DNA from: Chloroflexota bacterium
GTDB taxonomy: Bacteria > Chloroflexota > Anaerolineae > Fen-1058
Assembly: GCA_016219235.1 (NCBI GenBank)
Contig: JACRBO010000088.1
Coordinates: 1-17,045, forward strand
Reading direction: 5' to 3'
Length of the DNA: 17,045 nt
Each line of letters opens with the position of its first letter. Positions within the stretch are counted from its first letter, which is position 1. The translations under genes and the position numbers were made by a program. Under the pieces are notes generated by a model. It had not been told where the DNA came from. It saw nothing but the letters and a program-made list of their open reading frames with translations, and searched no databases. This document shows positions 1 to 7,222 of the stretch, piece after piece.

Positions 1-57
1 GCGTTGGGGTTGCTCGCCGATGGGGTCACCGCAGATGCAGCACACTAACTCGGTCAT
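1..57 (-). CDS. Start of an unidentified protein with an N-terminal CxxC pair (partial)
   Basis: The first 19 codons of a minus-strand gene run off the left edge and read MTELVCCICGDPIGEQPQR. The start is well supported: GGAGG (67-63) sits 5 nt before the ATG at 57-55, and a TATAAT box lies upstream. Cys6 and Cys9 form a CxxCG that could begin a zinc ribbon, but too little is visible to name a family. It is divergent from the pterin/folate pair, so it belongs to a different transcription unit. Confidence 0.6.
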   Translation of the reverse strand, partial: MTELVCCICGDPIGEQPQR

Positions 58-87
58 ACACGCCTCCACAGGTGGGGAATGAAACGC

Positions 88-117
88 ATTATACATTGAA
101 GTGACCGGCAGAATCAA
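88..117 (-). promoter_or_regulatory. Sigma70-like promoter of the left-edge minus-strand gene
   Basis: On the minus strand a perfect TATAAT (93-88) is preceded by TTGATT (117-112) with an 18-bp spacer. Transcription would begin near position 81 and give a leader of about 24 nt that contains the GGAGG ribosome site. Read by eye; the -35 matches consensus at 4 of 6 positions. Confidence 0.5.
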
Positions 118-142
118 TTAGAGTTTTGTGTCGGTCCTGGCT

Positions 143-194
143 GTGACACGCTTCGCGTGACAAGGTGAGGGGGTGACACGCTTCGCGTGACAAG
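143..194. repeat. Two tandem copies of a 22-nt unit containing ACGCTTCGCGTG
   Basis: An identical 22-nt unit occurs at 143-164 and 173-194, 30 bp apart. Each holds CACGC-TTC-GCGTG, a 5-bp hairpin with a 3-nt loop. The same 12-mer ACGCTTCGCGTG recurs at 16144-16155 inside another palindromic element, so this is probably a dispersed repeat and not an operator private to this intergenic region. It lies between the divergent left-edge gene and the pterin/folate pair. Confidence 0.6.
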
Positions 195-255
195 ATGATC
201 CTTGCAACAAGATCACCGTGTCACCCTGTCATCCTTTCATCGTGCATCTTGCATC

Positions 256-283
256 TTGTCAGGCTTGTGACTTGCGTTATACT
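256..283 (+). promoter_or_regulatory. Promoter of the pterin/folate pair, probably giving a leaderless mRNA
   Basis: TTGTCA (256-261), a 16-bp spacer and TATACT (278-283) form a good sigma70-type promoter. Only 6 nt separate the -10 box from the ATG at 290, so transcription would start on or next to the start codon. No Shine-Dalgarno sequence precedes the ATG, which fits leaderless translation. Inference from sequence only. Confidence 0.5.
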
Positions 284-289
284 TGACTC

Positions 290-769
290 ATGCCCAACTT
301 CAAAATCCACGTTTCCAAAGACTATCTGGTTTTCTGCGCCGCGCATTTCGTCACCTACGACGGCGTGTGCGAGCCGCTGCACGGCCACAACTATCGCGCC
401 AGCGTCACGGTGGAAGGCGACTTGCAAGACGATCACTTCGTCCTCAACTTTGTGACACTCAAACGCACGCTGCGGAAATTGGTCGATCAACTCGATCATT
501 TGACGCTGCTGCCCGCAACCAATCCGCATTTCCGATTGACCCACGCCGACCACGAGATCACCGTCGATGTCGGCAATCGCCGCTACGTGCTGCCCGAAAC
601 CGATGTGTTGATCCTGCCCATGTCGAACACCACCGCCGAACTGCTGGCGCAGTATCTGGCCGGGCAGTTGCGTGTTGAATTGCGCGATGTGCCCAACCTG
701 ACGGCGTGCGAGATGACCGTGGACGAAGTGCAAGGCCAATCGGCTACTTATCGCGAGGCGTGGCGATGA
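290..769 (+). CDS. queD: QueD / 6-pyruvoyltetrahydropterin synthase family enzyme with a mixed Cys-Glu active-site motif
   Basis: A 159-residue protein of the COG0720 T-fold family, which acts on 7,8-dihydroneopterin triphosphate or dihydroneopterin. The zinc ligands are visible as His19 (FCAAHF) and His31/His33 (LHGHNY). Downstream lie the conserved DHL (about 68-70) and the NTTAELLAQYL helix (about 113-123). Cys27 is at the catalytic position of QueD/PTPS (CxxxHGH), and Glu28 is at that of PTPS-III (ExxHGH), the form known to replace dihydroneopterin aldolase (FolB) in folate synthesis. The next gene, overlapping by 4 nt, is folK-folP, and no folB lies between. It could therefore make 6-hydroxymethyl-dihydropterin for folate, carboxytetrahydropterin for queuosine, or both. 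Family assignment is firm; the substrate is not. Confidence 0.88.
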   Translation: MPNFKIHVSKDYLVFCAAHFVTYDGVCEPLHGHNYRASVTVEGDLQDDHFVLNFVTLKRTLRKLVDQLDHLTLLPATNPHFRLTHADHEITVDVGNRRYVLPETDVLILPMSNTTAELLAQYLAGQLRVELRDVPNLTACEMTVDEVQGQSATYREAWR

Positions 770-2151
770 CGCGCATCAGTGATGCGACGCGCGCCCGCGT
801 CTACCTGGCGCTCGGCTCCAATCTGGGCGATCGGCATGGCCGCCTGATCGAAGCCGTCGAGCGGCTGCAAACGCGCATCGCCATCGACGCCATCTCTTCG
901 ATCTATCAGACCGAGCCGTGGGGCTACACCGATCAGCCGTGCTTCCTTAACGCGGCCTGCGCGGGCACGACCGATCTCTCGCCCGAAGACGTATTGACTT
1001 TCGTCAAAGCCATCGAAGTGGCGATGGGCCGCGAACCCACCTTTCGCTATGGCCCGCGCGGCATCGATATCGACATTCTGTTATACGATGACGTCGTCAT
1101 CGACACCGATCATTATCGCGTGCCGCATCCGGGTCTGCATAAGCGCGACTTCGTGCTTGCGCCTTTGTCAGAGATTGCGGCGGAGGTCGTTCATCCGGTA
1201 TTGGCGCAATCGATCGGCCTTCTCGCCAACTCGATCGATCTCTCGCCCGTCAAGAAGTTTGCGCTGCGTCCGCTCAGGATCGGCTTACGCTGGTTTCACT
1301 GGGGACGCCAGACTTACGTGATGGGCATCCTCAACGTCACGCCGGATTCATTCAGCGGCGACGGTCTCTTGAACCAGGCGGATTGGATCGCGGCGACGGT
1401 CGAGCGGGGCCGGGCGATGATCGACGCGGGCGCACATCTGATCGACGTCGGGGGCGAATCGACGCGGCCGGGTTCGCAAGTCGTGGCGGTGGGTGAAGAA
1501 CTCGATCGAGTGATCCCGGCGATCGAGGCTCTGGCACGCGCCGGGGTCGGGCCGATCTCGATCGACACGTACAAGGCCGAAGTCGCGCGGCAGGCCCTGG
1601 ATGCGGGCGCAGCCATCGTCAACGACGTGTGGGGTTTGCGGCGCGATCTGGACATGGCGGCGTTGATCGCTCAACGCAATGTGCCCGCCATCGTCATGCA
1701 CAATCGATCGAAACCGCAGGACGCGGCGCTGGAAGCGGCGTTTGAAGCGCGCCTGGGCGGGCGCTACACCGGCTCGCACTACGACGATCTGATCCCGGAC
1801 ATTCAACGTGAGTTACTGGAATGCGTCGATCTAGCGCGGCAAGCGGGCGTGCCCGATCATCACCTTATTCTGGACACGGGCATCGGCTTTGGCAAAACCG
1901 TGCCGCAAAACCTGGAACTGCTCGATCGGACGGGCGACTTCCGCGCGCTGGGCTTTCCGATCTTGATCGGGCCGTCGCGCAAATCGTTTATCGGCTACAC
2001 GCTCGATCTGCCGCCCGATCAGCGGGTCGAGGGCACGGCGGCGGCGGTCGCCATCGGCATTGCGCGCGGGGCGGACATCGTGCGCGTGCATGATGTGGCC
2101 GTCATGGCGCGTGTGGCGAAGATGAGCGACGCCATAGTGCGCCGAAAATAG
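766..2151 (+). CDS. folKP: Fused HPPK-DHPS: hydroxymethyl-dihydropterin pyrophosphokinase + dihydropteroate synthase
   Basis: A 461-residue bifunctional cytosolic folate enzyme. Residues about 11-160 are FolK: GSNLGDR (17-23) and the signature YGPRGIDIDILLY (95-107), whose Asp101 and Asp103 bind magnesium. Residues about 182-455 are FolP: NVTPDSFSGDG (190-200), DVGGESTRPGS (227-237), SIDT (266-269), VND (285-287), GIGFGKT (372-378), GPSRKSF (402-408) and RVHD (440-443). It pyrophosphorylates the pterin and then joins it to p-aminobenzoate. I chose ATG 766 over the in-frame start at 706: it gives the ATGA overlap of a translationally coupled pair and begins just before the FolK core. The FolK-FolP fusion is common in eukaryotes and less usual in bacteria. 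A somewhat long loop (about 314-345) follows VMHN. Confidence 0.95.
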   Translation: MTRISDATRARVYLALGSNLGDRHGRLIEAVERLQTRIAIDAISSIYQTEPWGYTDQPCFLNAACAGTTDLSPEDVLTFVKAIEVAMGREPTFRYGPRGIDIDILLYDDVVIDTDHYRVPHPGLHKRDFVLAPLSEIAAEVVHPVLAQSIGLLANSIDLSPVKKFALRPLRIGLRWFHWGRQTYVMGILNVTPDSFSGDGLLNQADWIAATVERGRAMIDAGAHLIDVGGESTRPGSQVVAVGEELDRVIPAIEALARAGVGPISIDTYKAEVARQALDAGAAIVNDVWGLRRDLDMAALIAQRNVPAIVMHNRSKPQDAALEAAFEARLGGRYTGSHYDDLIPDIQRELLECVDLARQAGVPDHHLILDTGIGFGKTVPQNLELLDRTGDFRALGFPILIGPSRKSFIGYTLDLPPDQRVEGTAAAVAIGIARGADIVRVHDVAVMARVAKMSDAIVRRK

Positions 2152-2153
2152 GC

Positions 2154-2255
2154 GGACACAGATTGACACAGAAGAACACAGATGTTTGATTGATTCGCAC
2201 AGCAGTAGCCAATCGGTCAGGCGTTTTATCTGTGTAATCCGTGAAATCTGTGTCC
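2154..2255. repeat. Inverted-repeat element with CACAGAT-rich arms
   Basis: Arms at 2154-2183 and 2228-2255 are imperfect inverted repeats, with perfect outer 10-mers GGACACAGAT / ATCTGTGTCC. They enclose a 44-nt centre. The arms repeat CACAGA-type words. The element fills almost the whole gap between folK-folP and the rhomboid gene and begins 3 nt after the stop codon, so it may form an mRNA hairpin there. It looks like a dispersed repeat and has no T-run typical of a terminator. Confidence 0.6.
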
Positions 2256-2268
2256 AAACAGAGATACC

Positions 2269-2991
2269 ATGATTCCATTACGCGATCTCAATCCCACGCG
2301 GCGTTTGCCCGTCATCACGGTGGTTTTTGTCGCCATCAACGTGCTGGTGTTTCTGTATGAACAAACGTTGAGTGAGCGCGGCCTGACGCGGCTGTTTCTG
2401 CAATACGGCGTCGTGCCGGGCCGCTTCTTCGACGGGAACATCACCCTGAACGACGGGCTGACGCTGGTCACGTCGATGTTTCTGCACGGCGGTTGGCTGC
2501 ACGTCGGCGGGAACTTGCTGTATCTGTGGATTTTCGGCAACAACATCGAGGATCGGTTGGGCGCGATACGCTATATCGGGTTCTATTTCATCACCGGCTT
2601 TGTCGCCAGCGCGCTGCAGATCATCATCGAGCCGTCGTCGCGGCTGCCCATGATTGGCGCGAGCGGCGCGATTGCGGGCGTGCTGGGCGGTTACATCGTG
2701 CTGTTCCCGCGCGCGAGGGTGCAGACGCTGGTTGTCTTCTTCGTCTTCATCCAGGTGGTCAGTGTATCGGCGGCCCTGCTGCTGGGGTGGTGGTTCTTGA
2801 TCCAACTGTTCAACGGCGTGATGGCGCTGGGCGACTACGCGCAGGGCGGGGTGGCCTTCTTCGCGCATATCGGCGGCTTTATCGCGGGCGCGATCTTGAT
2901 CCGCCTCTTCACGCTCGGGCGGCGACCCGACGACTGGTGGCGGCCGCCAGGCGACCTGCCTGGGCGGACGAGCAATCGGTGGTGGGAGTGA
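2269..2991 (+). CDS. Rhomboid-family intramembrane serine protease
   Basis: A 240-residue polytopic membrane protein with about six hydrophobic segments. The rhomboid catalytic dyad is visible: Ser132 in GASGAIAG (130-137) and His200 in AHIGGF (199-204). The preceding HVGGN (78-82) gives His78 and the oxyanion-site Asn82. A WR-type loop is not obvious, but GNNIEDRLG (90-98) after the second segment is typical of prokaryotic rhomboids. Enzymes of this family cut single-pass membrane proteins near or within the membrane. The C-terminus is a short Trp/Arg/Pro-rich cytoplasmic tail. The ribosome site is weak (AGAG about 7 nt upstream). It is convergent with the BTAD regulator gene, and its context gives no substrate; the C-terminally anchored protease at 7746-9917 is only a speculative candidate. 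Confidence 0.92.
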   Translation: MIPLRDLNPTRRLPVITVVFVAINVLVFLYEQTLSERGLTRLFLQYGVVPGRFFDGNITLNDGLTLVTSMFLHGGWLHVGGNLLYLWIFGNNIEDRLGAIRYIGFYFITGFVASALQIIIEPSSRLPMIGASGAIAGVLGGYIVLFPRARVQTLVVFFVFIQVVSVSAALLLGWWFLIQLFNGVMALGDYAQGGVAFFAHIGGFIAGAILIRLFTLGRRPDDWWRPPGDLPGRTSNRWWE

Positions 2992-3016
2992 AAAGCGTGC
3001 GGAATTCCGCGCACGC
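2991..3016 (-). terminator. Candidate rho-independent terminator of the BTAD regulator gene
   Basis: Read on the minus strand, a GC-rich hairpin (6-bp stem GCGTGC/GCACGC closed by GG-AATT-CC with a 2-nt bulge) is followed by TTTT. It begins about 45 nt after the stop of the regulator gene, in the gap between two convergent genes. The hairpin is nearly symmetrical and may also stop rhomboid transcription, although that side lacks a T-run. Confidence 0.5.
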
Positions 3017-3061
3017 CGTGTCTGCAAAGCGGTGGCGCGTCAGGCGGAATGTTGGAGCGAT

Positions 3062-6000
3062 CTACTGATACTGGTTCCACTGCTCGATCAGCGTCCGATT
3101 CTCTGTCACGTTGTCGAGGAACGACTGACGCCACTCGGCATTGCTGATCTGGTCCGCGCTCTGCATCAGATCGCGGTAGCCGGCTTCGGCTACGGTGCGC
3201 ATCACGTGACTGGCCGGCTCGATAGTCCCGAACACATCAGCGATGTGCACGTAGGCTAAAGAAGGTTGATCCATGCCTGTGCAACCGTGCTCGCGAAGAT
3301 ACTGCCAGACCTGCGCGGCTAACTGCCGCGCCTCGATTAACCGGCCTTGCGCCAATAGACAGCGCGCTTCTATAGCCTGCACTTCCACTACAAAAGCGTC
3401 AGCGCCAATGGAAGAGAAATCGGCGTGCGCTCTTATCAAAGAGTCGGTCGCCGTAGCCCACTCACCCCGTTCGGCTTGAATAAAGCCCAGGTAAGCCAGA
3501 CTGGAGGCGCGGCCGAACACATCGTTGATGGTCCCAAATTCTTCCCGCGCGCGCTCGATTAACTGCTGCGCCTGGTCTCGATCGCCGCTCCGCCACTGCA
3601 CGAAACCGAGGTTGATCAGGTGACTGGCCTGCAACCGTCGATCGCCAATCGCCTCGGCCAGTGCCAGGGCAGCCTCCAGTGCCGCCCGGGCTCGAGGATA
3701 CAGACCTAGCTGCGCGTAAGTAAAGCCCAGATTCCCCTTGAAGCCGCTCTCTTTTTTGCGGTTGCCCGCGCGCCGCGCGGCCTCCGCGCCCTCGCGCATC
3801 AGCGGTATGGCCCGCGCCAGATCGCCTACCTCAACAAAGTAAAACGCCGCGTCCCCCAGCGCATAGGCGCGCACGACATCATCGATGTCGCCGTAGGCCC
3901 TGGTTAGCGTCTCTTCAACCACCCGCCCGGCGGCGGCCCACTCGCCGCTGCTGGTTAACGCTTGGACTTTGCCCGTCAACGCGCGCACCTCAAGCGCGAG
4001 GTTTCCGGCCAGGCGGGCCGCCGCCAGGGCGGCCTCCGCCGCTTGCAACATCGCCGCGTTATCGTCCTGCCGCGAGACGTAGCGCGCTTGCTGCAGGTAA
4101 GCCTGGGCCTGCCGGGTGTTATCGTCCAACACCTCGGCCAATTCCAGCAGGGCCGCCACGTCCAGTTTTTGCGCCGCCCGTTCGCCGCGCAAATCCAACA
4201 CACTCTCCCGCCCCAGCACAGCCCGCCACCGACGCTCGTGATCGTTCGGTTCGATCAGTTCCAACGCGCGATCAAAGAAGATGCTGGCTTCCAATATCGC
4301 GCCTTGCGCAGTGGCGCGTTCGCCGGCTCGCGTCCAATGATCCGCGCTCTGGGCGTTCAGGCCCGCCTGCAGGTAGTGCTGGGCGATGACTTCCGGCTGG
4401 GTTTCAGCGATCTGAGTAAAGCGTGCTTCCAACGTCTCGGCGATCCGCCGGTGATAGTCCTGAGAGGCGCGCTTAAGAAGCGAGGCATGAGCGGCTTCCT
4501 GCACCAGGGCGTGACTGAACGCGTAACTCGTGTACGGCGCCCGGCCTTGCGGGAAGATCAATTCGGCCTCGACGAGCCGCGTCAGATCGCTTTGCAAGCG
4601 CCGATCGTCAAAGGCCGTGACGGCGCTTAGAACTGGATACGAAAATTCGCGGCCCAGGGCAGCCGCCCACCGGGCAGTCTCTCTGGCGTCACCCACATGA
4701 TCGAGGCGGGCCGTCAACGAGTCGCGCAATGTGGCGGGGATCTCTGGCAAGACTCTGGAGGTTTCGGAAACCTCCAGGGTCTGACGGCCGGATTCGAGCA
4801 GTGTTTTGGTCAGCTCTTCGATAAAGAGCGGTATGCCATCGGTGCGCGCGAGAATGCTCCGGCACACCTCCGTGCGCAGCGGCGTCTCGCCCACGAGGTC
4901 GGCTACCAGCTGCTCAGTTTCAGCGGGACTTAACGCCCCCAGTGTGATCGATTGCTGGCGGGGGCGCGGCAGCCAGGCGGGCGGCAAGGTCGGGCGAAAG
5001 GTCAACAACACAAGGCACGGCGCGGCGGTCAGCGCATCAAATGATCGCTCGAGCCATTCGAGGGTGGACGGGTCGCTCCAGTGCAAGTCTTCAATCAGCA
5101 GTATCAACGGCCGTTCGGCGGCCTGGTTTTGCAGCAGCGTTACCCAGGCGATGCGCATCCGTTCACGCTCGTCCGCCGTGATCGTCGGCGCAACAGGTTC
5201 GTCGCAGGGCAGTCCGAGCAGCCGCGTCAGGTGCCAGGCGGCCCCGCGCGGCAGCTCGAAACGAGCCGGCAGCCGGTCGAGCGTGCGGCGTTTGAGCTCG
5301 GCGTTGTCGTTCGCTTCAAAGCCCAGGAGCTGCTCTAGCAGCTGCAGGATGGGATACAACGTGGTGTTTTGGAAGTAAGGCGAACAACGGCTCTCCAACC
5401 ACAGTATTGAATCATCAACCATCTGCGCCAGCGCGGTGTTTTTCAGTTCCCACACCAGGCGCGACTTGCCGATGCCGGCCTGGCCGCTTACAGACACGAC
5501 CTGTCCCTGGCCGCGCCGTGTCTGATCCAAAGACGTGAGCAGCTGAGCCAACTCGGTTCCGCGGCCAACAAAGGGCGTCAGGTGTTGGGTGTGCGCCAGC
5601 CAATCGAGCCGGCCAGGCAAGCGGCTGGCGCTGGTGACACGATAGACCTCCAAGGAATCCGTTGACCCTGTCAGCGCCTGTGGCCCCAACGCCACGCACT
5701 CAAACCCGCCTCGCACTAAACGCGCGGTATTCTCGGTGATCAACACGCTGCCAGGTTCGGCCAGGTTGTGACAGCCCCGCGCCAGATCGGGCACGTCGCC
5801 CACCAGCTCCTGGTCTGGCGTGCCCGGCCCGCGCTGCTTGCTCACCACCATCAGCCCGGTATGAATGCCGATGCGAACCGGCAAGGCAGCCGCCTGATGT
5901 GAGGCCGCCATCGCCAGACCCGCGTGGACGGCGCGCCGGGCGTTGTCTTCGTGCGACGTCGGGTAGCCAAAATAGATCAGACATTCGCGGCCATGGCGCG

Positions 6001-6997
6001 GCGGGCGTTGTCCGCCATAGTGGGTCAGGACACCTTCACATTCTCGTTCGCACGCCGCCAATTGTTCGTACAATGTGTCGGGATCGGTGTGCGAGGGCGA
6101 GTCTGTCCGACCGCAGATCAGCGCCGTCACCTGGCGGCGTTCATTCGGGCCGCCGGGCGCAGTGGGCCGATCGGTGCGGCGGCCTGTCAGCGTGCCCGAT
6201 CGGATCTGCTCGTAAAGCGCGGTCGCTTCGTCCGATGGCTGGATGTTTAATTCGCGGAGCAACATCCGGCGGTAATCGTCATATTGTTCTACGGCGGCGG
6301 CCGTCTGGCCGTGCAGCGTCAGGGCGCGCATCAACTGCAAATAGGCTGCTTCGCGCCACGGCTCCAGCGCCACCTGTCGGCGCGCGTAAGCCCGCATCTG
6401 ATCGTACTCGCCGCAGCGTTCGTGATAGGCCGCCAGCTGATCGAGCGTTTCCACAGCCTGGCCGTGCAAGGCTTCTTGTTTGACGACCCGCCATTCTTCA
6501 AACGCGATGCTGTCCGGCACGAAGAAACCTGGCAACAGATCGCCGCGATACAGCTCGGCGGCCTGACGCAGCCACTGCATGCAAACCTGGCACGTGTCCG
6601 CAGCCGCATGGTAATGCTGACGACGCGCTTTGAGTAGATCGGTAAAGCGCGCCACGTCAAGTTGATGGTCGCACTGCGGATTGAATTGAATCGCCTGGCC
6701 GGTCAATAGCAGCCAGGGCGGCTGGTTGGGCTGCGTCCGGACGTCTGATTCGCGCCCCGCGCCCCGCAGCGCGCGGCGCAGACGCAGCAGCGTCTGACTG
6801 AGATTGTGCGCGGCCTTCCTGTCCGGCAAATCGGGCCACAACAGCGCAGCCAGTTCCGTGCGGCGATGAGGACGGGCGGACTCAATCGCCAGATAGGCGA
6901 GCAGGGCGCGGACTTTGTCGCCGCCGAACGCCGTAATCGGTTCGCCGTCTAGCGTGACTTCAAAACTGCCGAAAAAAGATAGTGACAGATGCGGCAT
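3062..6997 (-). CDS. SARP-like regulator: winged helix + BTAD, degenerate cyclase domain, AAA ATPase and TPR tail
   Basis: A 1311-residue cytoplasmic regulator. Residues 1-100 form an OmpR/SARP-type winged helix (LSLSFFGSFEV, then ALLAYLA). Residues about 115-265 are the BTAD domain (LYRGDLLPGFF; REAAYLQLMRAL). Residues about 288-455 align with class III nucleotide cyclases (RRQVTALI, HEDNARRAVHAGLAM, RIGIHTG), but the metal-binding Asp positions read CGR and RHGRE, so it should be inactive. Residues about 470-735 are an ATPase with Walker A GQAGIGKS (505-512) and Walker B LILLIEDLHWSD (Asp637). Residues about 880-1290 are helical TPR-like repeats. ATG 6997 is preferred to 7060: it has GGGAG 6 nt upstream, starts the DNA-binding domain, and lies downstream of the predicted transcription start. 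Its divergent neighbours make up the secreted-protein cluster, and tandem 11-bp repeats in the shared promoter region suggest its binding site. Confidence 0.88.
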   Translation of the reverse strand: MPHLSLSFFGSFEVTLDGEPITAFGGDKVRALLAYLAIESARPHRRTELAALLWPDLPDRKAAHNLSQTLLRLRRALRGAGRESDVRTQPNQPPWLLLTGQAIQFNPQCDHQLDVARFTDLLKARRQHYHAAADTCQVCMQWLRQAAELYRGDLLPGFFVPDSIAFEEWRVVKQEALHGQAVETLDQLAAYHERCGEYDQMRAYARRQVALEPWREAAYLQLMRALTLHGQTAAAVEQYDDYRRMLLRELNIQPSDEATALYEQIRSGTLTGRRTDRPTAPGGPNERRQVTALICGRTDSPSHTDPDTLYEQLAACERECEGVLTHYGGQRPPRHGRECLIYFGYPTSHEDNARRAVHAGLAMAASHQAAALPVRIGIHTGLMVVSKQRGPGTPDQELVGDVPDLARGCHNLAEPGSVLITENTARLVRGGFECVALGPQALTGSTDSLEVYRVTSASRLPGRLDWLAHTQHLTPFVGRGTELAQLLTSLDQTRRGQGQVVSVSGQAGIGKSRLVWELKNTALAQMVDDSILWLESRCSPYFQNTTLYPILQLLEQLLGFEANDNAELKRRTLDRLPARFELPRGAAWHLTRLLGLPCDEPVAPTITADERERMRIAWVTLLQNQAAERPLILLIEDLHWSDPSTLEWLERSFDALTAAPCLVLLTFRPTLPPAWLPRPRQQSITLGALSPAETEQLVADLVGETPLRTEVCRSILARTDGIPLFIEELTKTLLESGRQTLEVSETSRVLPEIPATLRDSLTARLDHVGDARETARWAAALGREFSYPVLSAVTAFDDRRLQSDLTRLVEAELIFPQGRAPYTSYAFSHALVQEAAHASLLKRASQDYHRRIAETLEARFTQIAETQPEVIAQHYLQAGLNAQSADHWTRAGERATAQGAILEASIFFDRALELIEPNDHERRWRAVLGRESVLDLRGERAAQKLDVAALLELAEVLDDNTRQAQAYLQQARYVSRQDDNAAMLQAAEAALAAARLAGNLALEVRALTGKVQALTSSGEWAAAGRVVEETLTRAYGDIDDVVRAYALGDAAFYFVEVGDLARAIPLMREGAEAARRAGNRKKESGFKGNLGFTYAQLGLYPRARAALEAALALAEAIGDRRLQASHLINLGFVQWRSGDRDQAQQLIERAREEFGTINDVFGRASSLAYLGFIQAERGEWATATDSLIRAHADFSSIGADAFVVEVQAIEARCLLAQGRLIEARQLAAQVWQYLREHGCTGMDQPSLAYVHIADVFGTIEPASHVMRTVAEAGYRDLMQSADQISNAEWRQSFLDNVTENRTLIEQWNQYQ
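4750..4782. repeat. 33-bp palindrome embedded in frame in the regulator gene
   Basis: Fifteen-nt arms AGACTCTGGAGGTTT and AAACCTCCAGGGTCT flank a CGG loop; 14 of 15 pairs are Watson-Crick and the other is G-T. The 33 bp encode residues about 740-749 (TLEVSETSRV) in the linker after the ATPase helix LFIEELTKTLLESG. The arm matches the intergenic element at 9941-9955 at 13 of 15 positions, so this looks like a mobile palindromic unit that landed in coding DNA without breaking the frame. Confidence 0.7.
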
Positions 6998-7050
6998 CGT
7001 GAGCTCCCAGGCACCCTGGTTCGTTGGTGCGGTTAATACGAGAAAGGCAC

Positions 7051-7079
7051 AGTATAACAAACACCGGCGCGAGCGTTAA
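7051..7079 (-). promoter_or_regulatory. Promoter of the BTAD regulator gene
   Basis: On the minus strand TTAACG (7079-7074), a 17-bp spacer and TATACT (7056-7051) form a sigma70-type promoter. Transcription would start near 7044 and leave about 47 nt before the ATG at 6997. This rules against the upstream ATG at 7060. The heptamer repeats at 7091-7108 lie about 12 bp behind its -35 box, so one protein could affect both directions. Confidence 0.6.
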
Positions 7080-7090
7080 GTATCGAAGGC

Positions 7091-7123
7091 AGTGATAATT
7101 CAGTGATAGGGGTCATGTATGCT
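7091..7123 (+). promoter_or_regulatory. SARP-type operator-promoter in front of the lipoprotein and metalloprotease genes
   Basis: Two identical heptamers AGTGATA begin at 7091 and 7102, exactly 11 bp apart. Nine bp after the second comes the -10 box TATGCT (7118-7123), giving a start near 7130. There is no consensus -35; the repeats occupy that region. SARP/BTAD activators are known to bind direct heptamers with an 11-bp period just upstream of the -10. The same layout recurs at 16312-16344 (23 of 33 positions identical, no gap). The divergent gene encodes a BTAD protein, which is the likely but unproven binder. Confidence 0.6.
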
Positions 7124-7222
7124 GGGCACGAAGTCTACAACTGCCGGCCAGCTCGCGGCCCTGATGATGCGCTCGTGAAGATATCTATAACAACTCCAGG
7201 CATCGTTACGCCTTCGCTTCGG

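Noticed and set aside
6998..7060. Upstream ATG at 7060 as the start of the BTAD regulator
   Set aside because: It lies upstream of the predicted transcription start (about 7044) and overlaps the -10 box; the extra 21 residues do not belong to the winged helix, and ATG 6997 has a GGGAG site.
7103..7222. GTG at 7103 as the start of the lipoprotein
   Set aside because: It falls within the second operator heptamer, before the predicted transcription start, and would bury the lipoprotein signal peptide 40 residues inside the protein.
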